From assembly GCA_910580155.1 (NCBI GenBank), contig CAJTWX010000026.1, positions 1-19,584 of the forward strand: a stretch of DNA of 19,584 bases, read 5' to 3'. Each line of letters opens with the position of its first letter. Positions within the stretch are counted from its first letter, which is position 1. The translations under genes were made by a program, and so were the position numbers. Positions 14,811-19,584 of the stretch are shown piece by piece. The stretch comes from an uncultured Alphaproteobacteria bacterium. Lineage in GTDB: Bacteria > Pseudomonadota > Alphaproteobacteria > RF32 > CAG-239. The notes under the pieces are model-generated. The model was not told the origin of the DNA. It searched no databases and worked only from the letters and a program-made list of their open reading frames with translations.

Positions 14811-17444
14811 TTAAAATGCCGTGTTGGTATCGCCAGTCCACGCTAACTCATACATCTTGCGGATTTCTTCAATCAGCGGATAGCGCGGGTTAGAACCGGT
14901 GCACTGGTCATCAAACGCCAATGTCGGCAGCGTTTCCATCGCTTTCTTGAAGTCTTCTTCTGTGTATTCATTCCGAATCGCAAACCATTCTTTGATAGAC
15001 ACCGGAATACCAACCTTCTCCTTCAAGTCTTCAATAGCCGCAATTAACGCATCAACCTTATCATCCTCAGTCTTGCCTTTAAAGCCCATTGCCGCCGCAA
15101 ACTCTGCATACGCCGCTTTTGCGTGTGGGAATTTATATTGTGGGAAAGCACACTGTTTGGTCGGTTTATCTGTCGCGTTATAACGAATAACCTGACAAAT
15201 CAGCAACGCATTCGCCACACCGTGCGGAATATTAAAGTGCGAGCCAAGCTTATGCGCCATAGAGTGACAAACACCCAAAAACGCATTTGCAAACGCCATA
15301 CCGGCAAGCGTTGCCGCTGCGTGCACTTTCTCACGCGCATAACTGTCCGCAGTTGCATAAGACTGCGGCAGATAGTCAAACACCAGCTTGCCAGCTTCCA
15401 AAGACAACCCGCGTGTATATTCGGTCGCCATCGAAGAAACATATGACTCTAAAGCGTGAGTCAAGATGTCAATACCTGATGCCGAGCACAAACCTTTTGG
15501 CATTGTCTGTACCAAATCGCTGTCAACAATTGCCATCGACGGTGTCAGTGCATAGTCGGCAATCGCATATTTCACACCCTCGCCGTCATCGGTAATAATG
15601 GAGAACGGCGTAACTTCCGAACCCGTACCCGATGTTGTCGGAATAGCCACCAACATTGCTTTTTCACCAAGCGGCGGAAATTCGAAAATACGTTTACGAA
15701 TATCCATAAAGCGCATAGCCAAATCTTCAAACTTAAGTTCCGGATGTTCATACATCAACCACAAAATTTTAGATGCGTCAATCGGCGAACCGCCACCCAA
15801 TGCAATAATCACATCCGGCTCAAACGAACGCAGCGTTTCAATTGCCTTATTCACGGTTGTCAAATCTGGGTCAGGATGAACATCAGAGAACACTTTGTAC
15901 TGCACGCCCACCTGCTCCAACACGTCGGTCACGCGACTGGTCATCCCTAAGTCAAACAACGGCTTATCAGTCACGATAAACGCTTTCTTCTTACCTTTAA
16001 GTTCTTTTAAAGCCACTCCCAAAGACCCCGGTTTGAAATAGATTCTCGGAGGAACTCTGAACCATAACATATTTTCCTCGCGTTTAGCCACACTTTTAAT
16101 ATTCATCAGATGTTTTACTCCCACATTTTCACTCACCGAATTGCCGCCCCAAGAGCCGCAGCCCAATGTCAGCGACGGTTCAAGCCTAAAGTTATAAATA
16201 TCACCGATAGCCCCCTGTGATGCCGGACAGTTAATCATCACACGCCCCGTAATCATCAAATGCCCGTAATATTTAATCCGGTCATCGTTCATCGGGTTGG
16301 TGTAAAGAACAGATGTGTGTCCTTTCCCGCCGTGCGAAACCAAAGACTTCGCAAGCTCGGCACCATTCTTGAAATCATCCGCTTTATACAGTGCCAATAC
16401 AGGCGAAAGTTTTTCTGCCGAAAACGGCTCTTCCGCCCCGACTTTTGAACATTCGGCAATCAAAACTTTTGTTTCAACTGGCACGGAGATTTTTGCCATC
16501 TCGGCAATTTTATATGCCGGCTGTCCCACGATTGCCGCATTCAAATGCCCGTCAATCATAATCACCTTGCCAAGCTTTTCTTTTTCTTTTGCAGTCAGGA
16601 TATAAGCGCCGCGTTTGATAAACTCGGCCTTAACCGCATCATACACGTCCTTAACCGCCGTTACCGACTGCTCGGAAGCGCAAATCATCCCGTTATCAAA
16701 TGTCTTGGACATCAAAATCGAAGAAACCGCCATCTCAATATCTGCCGTTTCATCAATCAGCGCCGGCGTATTGCCCGCACCAACACCCAGAGCCGGCTTT
16801 CCGGAACTGTATGCGGATTTCACCATCCCCGGACCGCCTGTTGCAAGAATAATATCCACATCAGGATGCTGCATCAGATATTGCGTACGCAAAATAGACG
16901 GCTCGTCAATCCAGCCGATAATATCTTCTGGCGCACCAGCCTTAACAGCCTCTTCCAAAATCAGACGCGCCGTTTCCACCGTGCACTTCTTGGCACGCGG
17001 GTGCGGCGAAAAGATAATGCCGTTGCGGGTCTTTAATGCAATCAAAGATTTGAAAATCGCGGTCGAAGTCGGATTCGTCGTCGGAATAACACCGGCAATC
17101 ACGCCCAAAGGCTCCGCAATCTTAATCAAACCATTAGCTTTGTCTTCTTCCAAAACACCACAAGTCTTAACGCATTTAAACTTATTATAAATATATTCCG
17201 AAGCAAAATGATTTTTAATCACCTTGTCTTCCACCACGCCCATACCGGTTTCTTCCACCGCCATTTTCGCCAACGGAATTCTGAGTGAACTTAATTTCAA
17301 AGCCACCCTGCGGAAGATATAATCAACCTGCTCTTCGGTATATTCCGCAAATTTCTTCTGTGCGGCTGCCACTTTTTTGACGAGGGCATCAATATATTCT
17401 TTCTCTTGTTCTTCGGTCACCTGAACCTGATTTTCTTTTGCCAT
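14811..17444 (-). CDS. adhE: Bifunctional aldehyde-alcohol dehydrogenase
   Basis: This 877-residue fusion enzyme reduces acetyl-CoA to acetaldehyde and then to ethanol, regenerating two NAD+. Residues to about 440 form the CoA-acylating aldehyde dehydrogenase, with the catalytic cysteine C255 in GMICASEQS. A linker leads to the iron-dependent alcohol dehydrogenase (from about 455, LWFRVPPRIYFKPGSLG). This part has the NAD-binding GGGSPIDASK and the iron-binding HALESYVS and CHSMAHKLG-IPHGVANALL segments. The length is typical, and AdhE proteins usually form long spirosome filaments. AAGGAG lies 11 bases before the ATG, a rather long spacing. The gene stands alone, divergent from lpxA. AdhE is typical of fermenting bacteria and uncommon in alphaproteobacteria, so ancient transfer is possible. 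Confidence 0.97.
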   Translation of the reverse strand: MAKENQVQVTEEQEKEYIDALVKKVAAAQKKFAEYTEEQVDYIFRRVALKLSSLRIPLAKMAVEETGMGVVEDKVIKNHFASEYIYNKFKCVKTCGVLEEDKANGLIKIAEPLGVIAGVIPTTNPTSTAIFKSLIALKTRNGIIFSPHPRAKKCTVETARLILEEAVKAGAPEDIIGWIDEPSILRTQYLMQHPDVDIILATGGPGMVKSAYSSGKPALGVGAGNTPALIDETADIEMAVSSILMSKTFDNGMICASEQSVTAVKDVYDAVKAEFIKRGAYILTAKEKEKLGKVIMIDGHLNAAIVGQPAYKIAEMAKISVPVETKVLIAECSKVGAEEPFSAEKLSPVLALYKADDFKNGAELAKSLVSHGGKGHTSVLYTNPMNDDRIKYYGHLMITGRVMINCPASQGAIGDIYNFRLEPSLTLGCGSWGGNSVSENVGVKHLMNIKSVAKREENMLWFRVPPRIYFKPGSLGVALKELKGKKKAFIVTDKPLFDLGMTSRVTDVLEQVGVQYKVFSDVHPDPDLTTVNKAIETLRSFEPDVIIALGGGSPIDASKILWLMYEHPELKFEDLAMRFMDIRKRIFEFPPLGEKAMLVAIPTTSGTGSEVTPFSIITDDGEGVKYAIADYALTPSMAIVDSDLVQTMPKGLCSASGIDILTHALESYVSSMATEYTRGLSLEAGKLVFDYLPQSYATADSYAREKVHAAATLAGMAFANAFLGVCHSMAHKLGSHFNIPHGVANALLICQVIRYNATDKPTKQCAFPQYKFPHAKAAYAEFAAAMGFKGKTEDDKVDALIAAIEDLKEKVGIPVSIKEWFAIRNEYTEEDFKKAMETLPTLAFDDQCTGSNPRYPLIEEIRKMYELAWTGDTNTAF

Positions 17445-17615
17445 AGCTAATATTACTCCTTAAATTAACCACTATTGCCAGCATAGTAGCATTTAAAAAA
17501 TTAACAAGACGTTTAAACCAACGCTCCCAACACAAAATATTTCGAATTATAACGAATGTTTATATTTTAAAATCAGAGAGATATTTCACCATCACGCCAT
17601 AACGCAGTATAAATC

Positions 17616-17659
17616 GTAACATTTTGTTACTTTACAATTCCTCACTCTCCCGCTACAGT
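17616..17659 (+). promoter_or_regulatory. Candidate lpxA promoter with overlapping palindrome
   Basis: TTTACA (17631-17636) and TACAGT (17654-17659) are spaced by exactly 17 bp and lie about 33 bp before the lpxA ATG. The palindrome GTAAC-ATTTT-GTTAC (17616-17630) ends directly at the -35 box, a place typical of an operator. The regulator is unknown. Confidence 0.45.
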
Positions 17660-17692
17660 GCGCATAATCGAAATTTTTATAAGGAGAAAACA

Positions 17693-18514
17693 ATGATTCA
17701 TCCATCCGCAGTTGTTGAACAAGGCGCTCAAATTGATCCGAGCACAGAAATCGGCCCGTTTTGCTATATCTCGGCAAATGCCAAAATCGGCGCAAACTGC
17801 AAACTGATTGCCCGCGTGAGCATTTTGGGCAACACCACGCTTGGAAGCGGCAACGTTGTTTTCCCCGGAGCAACCTTAGGCGGCGGTCCGCAAGACCACG
17901 GCAACGAATTCCAGCCGGATGCCAAATTGATTATCGGCGATAATAACGTCATTCGTGAAAATGTGACAATGCACGCCGGAACCCCAAAAGGACAAACCGC
18001 AATTAACGGTGAAACACCGGAAGTTCTGACCACCCGTGTCGGCTCAAACGGAATGTTTATGGTAAACTCGCATATAGCACACGACTGTGTGGTCGGCGAT
18101 AATGTAATAATGACCAACAATGCCGTTATCGGCGGTCACGTCCGCTTGGGCGATGGCGTCATTCTGGGCGGCAACTCGGCTGTTCACCAGTTCTGCCGGA
18201 TTGGGCGCAAAGCAATGATTGGCGGAATGACCGGTATCGGGCGTGATGTTATCCCGTTTGCAATGGTAACGGGGGATCGCGGCAAACTCCGCGGCTTAAA
18301 CCAAATCGGGATGAAACGCAGCGGCTATGACGAACACACGGTCAAATCCGTTGTCCGCGCCTATATGTACATCTTTAAGTCAAATGACAGCACATTTGAA
18401 GAGCGCGTTGAAAATGCCGCCGTCAAATTTGCCGATAACCCGATGGTAATGGAGCAAATCGCATTCATTAAAGAAGCTATGCACAGCCGTCGCCAAGTTT
18501 TGGTTGCAGAATAG
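17693..18514 (+). CDS. lpxA: UDP-N-acetylglucosamine acyltransferase
   Basis: This 273-residue cytosolic enzyme transfers a 3-hydroxyacyl chain from AcpP to UDP-GlcNAc, the first step of lipid A synthesis. The left-handed beta-helix hexapeptide repeats are clear (IDPSTEIGPFCYIS, IGDNNVIREN, VVGDNVIMTNN). The catalytic histidine is H130 in HIAHDC, equal to E. coli H125. VHQFCRIG and GLNQIGMKRSGY are conserved, and a helical C-terminal domain follows. It is about 11 residues longer than the E. coli enzyme, mostly through an insert after the HAGT segment (about residues 98-113). The start is the ATG at 17693 after AAGGAG; the frame is open further upstream (from 17624) but has no ribosome site there. 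The usual neighbours lpxD, fabZ and lpxB are absent. Confidence 0.95.
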   Translation: MIHPSAVVEQGAQIDPSTEIGPFCYISANAKIGANCKLIARVSILGNTTLGSGNVVFPGATLGGGPQDHGNEFQPDAKLIIGDNNVIRENVTMHAGTPKGQTAINGETPEVLTTRVGSNGMFMVNSHIAHDCVVGDNVIMTNNAVIGGHVRLGDGVILGGNSAVHQFCRIGRKAMIGGMTGIGRDVIPFAMVTGDRGKLRGLNQIGMKRSGYDEHTVKSVVRAYMYIFKSNDSTFEERVENAAVKFADNPMVMEQIAFIKEAMHSRRQVLVAE

Positions 18515-18533
18515 GCAAATCATACTTTATACT

Positions 18534-18565
18534 TGCCCCCGTAAGCAATTTACGGGGGTTATTTT
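18534..18565 (+). terminator. Terminator-like hairpin after lpxA
   Basis: CCCCCGTAA-GCAAT-TTACGGGGG is a perfect 9-bp stem followed by TTATTTTAT, about 20 bp past the lpxA stop. It directly abuts the ATG of the next gene, so it could also hide or limit that gene's ribosome site (the right arm is GGGGG). Confidence 0.7.
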
Positions 18566-19584
18566 ATGCCGACACCAAACAAAAAAAACACTTATCTACC
18601 CTCACTTGCCACGCCAGTCATTGCGAGTGGCGCCGTAAGGCATATCCGCGCGGCAATCCACAAACCGGTGCGAAGCATACTGCTGCTTCTTCTCGTCATC
18701 GTACCCCTCGTCTTCAGCCTTTTTTCTTCCCCCCCCAAACGTTACGCCATCTTTGCCGGCTATAACCCAAACGGCACAATTGCCCCATATGTTCTTACCT
18801 ATCTAAAAGCCCTCAACGAAATCACCGACGGTGTGGTTTACATCGCCGATTCGGAGCTTAATCCCGAAGAAGAGCAAAAAATCAAAGACATAACGATATA
18901 CACGCAGCACATCCGCCATAACGAATACGACTGGGGCAGCTATAAACAAGGCTACAACTGGCTCAGGCGCAACGGTTATCTTAACAAAGCCGATGAACTG
19001 ATATTCGCCAATGATTCCACCTATGCCCCCCTCGGCGGCTCATTTAAACCGATGTTTGAGGTAATGGACAAACATAAAGATATAGACTTCTGGGGTGACA
19101 GCCAAAACAAAGCCTTTCAGCCGCACCTGCAAAGTTATTTTATGGTCTTTCGCCATCCGGTTTTCTTAGCCCCCGAATTTCGCAATTTTTTAAACAGCGT
19201 ACAACCTCAAAAACACTCCTCCCAATACATCCTTCTTTATGAAACCACGCTAACACAACACCTCGCTAACCTCGGCTATAAATGGGACAGTTATATCAAT
19301 TACGGGCACTTTCCGCTAAACCCCGAGATTGACAGCACCGACATTAACAGCTATCCGCTGACCGCAATTCGCGATTTCAACCACCTGTTTTTAAAGCGCC
19401 GAACCTTTACAACCAATCTACTGATTGCCGAATCCATCCCTGAACTTTTACGCCACATCGCCAAACACTACCCCGAAAGTTATAACGACATCACCCGAGA
19501 TATCGCCCCGCACTTCATCCCCACAGACCTCTCCCCCCTCCCTTTTCGCACATCATTGCTAGGAGACGCCCTCCCTTTTCGCGA
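18566..19584 (+). CDS. RgpF-like polysaccharide glycosyltransferase, N-terminal part (3' end outside window)
   Basis: The frame is open from the ATG at 18566 to the window end (339 codons seen). From about residue 60 the protein resembles the rhamnan synthesis F family (RgpF, PF05045), which builds rhamnose-containing and other surface polysaccharides. Matching segments are GVVYIADSEL, EYDWGSYKQGYNWL, ADELIFANDSTYAPLGG, DIDFWGDSQ and HLQSYFMVFRHPVF, followed by LLYETTLTQHLANLGYKW. A transmembrane helix spans about residues 37-53. Residues 18-32 are encoded by a palindromic repeat (18617-18660). A run of eight C (18729-18736) follows the helix codons. No good ribosome site precedes the ATG; a terminator hairpin lies there instead. 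The true start may be the GTG at 18668, just before the helix. Confidence 0.8.
   Translation, partial: MPTPNKKNTYLPSLATPVIASGAVRHIRAAIHKPVRSILLLLLVIVPLVFSLFSSPPKRYAIFAGYNPNGTIAPYVLTYLKALNEITDGVVYIADSELNPEEEQKIKDITIYTQHIRHNEYDWGSYKQGYNWLRRNGYLNKADELIFANDSTYAPLGGSFKPMFEVMDKHKDIDFWGDSQNKAFQPHLQSYFMVFRHPVFLAPEFRNFLNSVQPQKHSSQYILLYETTLTQHLANLGYKWDSYINYGHFPLNPEIDSTDINSYPLTAIRDFNHLFLKRRTFTTNLLIAESIPELLRHIAKHYPESYNDITRDIAPHFIPTDLSPLPFRTSLLGDALPFR
18617..18660 (+). repeat. Palindromic repeat, ATTGCGAG...GGCAAT family, inside a coding frame
   Basis: GTCATTGCGAG at the left and CGCGGCAATCCA at the right match the ends of the repeat after polA (1525-1557). Here the element lies in the open frame of the RgpF-like gene and keeps the frame open, coding for about 15 residues (VIASGAVRHIRAAIH). 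Confidence 0.6.
18729..18736 (+). repeat. Poly-C tract (eight C) in the RgpF-like gene
   Basis: The codons TCC-CCC-CCC give a run of eight C just after the transmembrane helix codons. Gain or loss of one base would shift the frame and truncate the protein. Confidence 0.75.
19536..19582 (+). repeat. 14-bp direct repeat with 33-bp period at the window end
   Basis: CCCTCCCTTTTCGC occurs at 19536-19549 and again at 19569-19582. The 33-bp step keeps the reading frame (LPFR recurs after 11 residues). It may be the first units of a longer tandem repeat or part of another dispersed repeat. Confidence 0.5.

Noticed and set aside
17461..17520. Possible Rex or FNR site before adhE
   Set aside because: Only a half-site (TTGTTAA on the minus strand) is present. 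The second half does not match, so no operator is claimed.
17624..17692. Upstream start for lpxA
   Set aside because: The extra 23 codons overlap the likely promoter, have no ribosome site and are absent from the family. The ATG at 17693 follows AAGGAG.

Overview
The window looks like a chromosomal segment of a fermentative, Gram-negative alphaproteobacterium of moderate-to-low GC, possibly gut-associated (lineage and habitat are inferred). The acpP, fabF, mltG order and the AcpP sequence are alphaproteobacterial in character. LpxA and an autotransporter barrel indicate an outer membrane with lipid A. L-lactate dehydrogenase and bifunctional AdhE indicate mixed fermentation and NADH disposal.

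Layout. 1-1514: 3' part of polA (+), whose proofreading motifs look degraded. 1515-2185: gene-poor stretch with a pair of inverted palindromic repeats and a possible minus-strand terminator. 2186-2818: gph-type phosphatase (+), convergent by 2 bp with mltG (-). 2821-5447: acpP, fabF, mltG on the minus strand, with an intrinsic terminator and a structured leader between acpP and fabF. 5722-6663: ldh (+) with its own terminator. 6713-14398: a minus-strand envelope cluster that reads, in transcription order, autotransporter adhesin, membrane-anchored GT8 glycosyltransferase, large MscS-type channel, small four-helix membrane protein, terminator. 14399-14810: AT-rich control region with three copies of an ACGTTCC plus T-tract motif, a C9 homopolymer and the adhE terminator. 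14811-17444: adhE (-). 17693-18514: lpxA (+), standing apart from its usual lpxD/fabZ/lpxB neighbours. 18566-19584: 5' part of an RgpF-like polysaccharide glycosyltransferase (+) that runs off the window, contains a C8 tract and carries a palindromic repeat inside its coding sequence.

The most interesting region is the autotransporter control region. Two nearly perfect ~20-bp inverted repeats flank a 65-bp segment that has promoter-like sequences on both strands, just upstream of a surface adhesin. This is the geometry of an invertible (phase-variable) promoter. Two poly-C tracts, one upstream of the adhesin and one inside the RgpF-like gene, fit the same theme of variable surface structures. 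All of this is inferred from sequence pattern and has not been demonstrated. No recombinase gene lies in the window.
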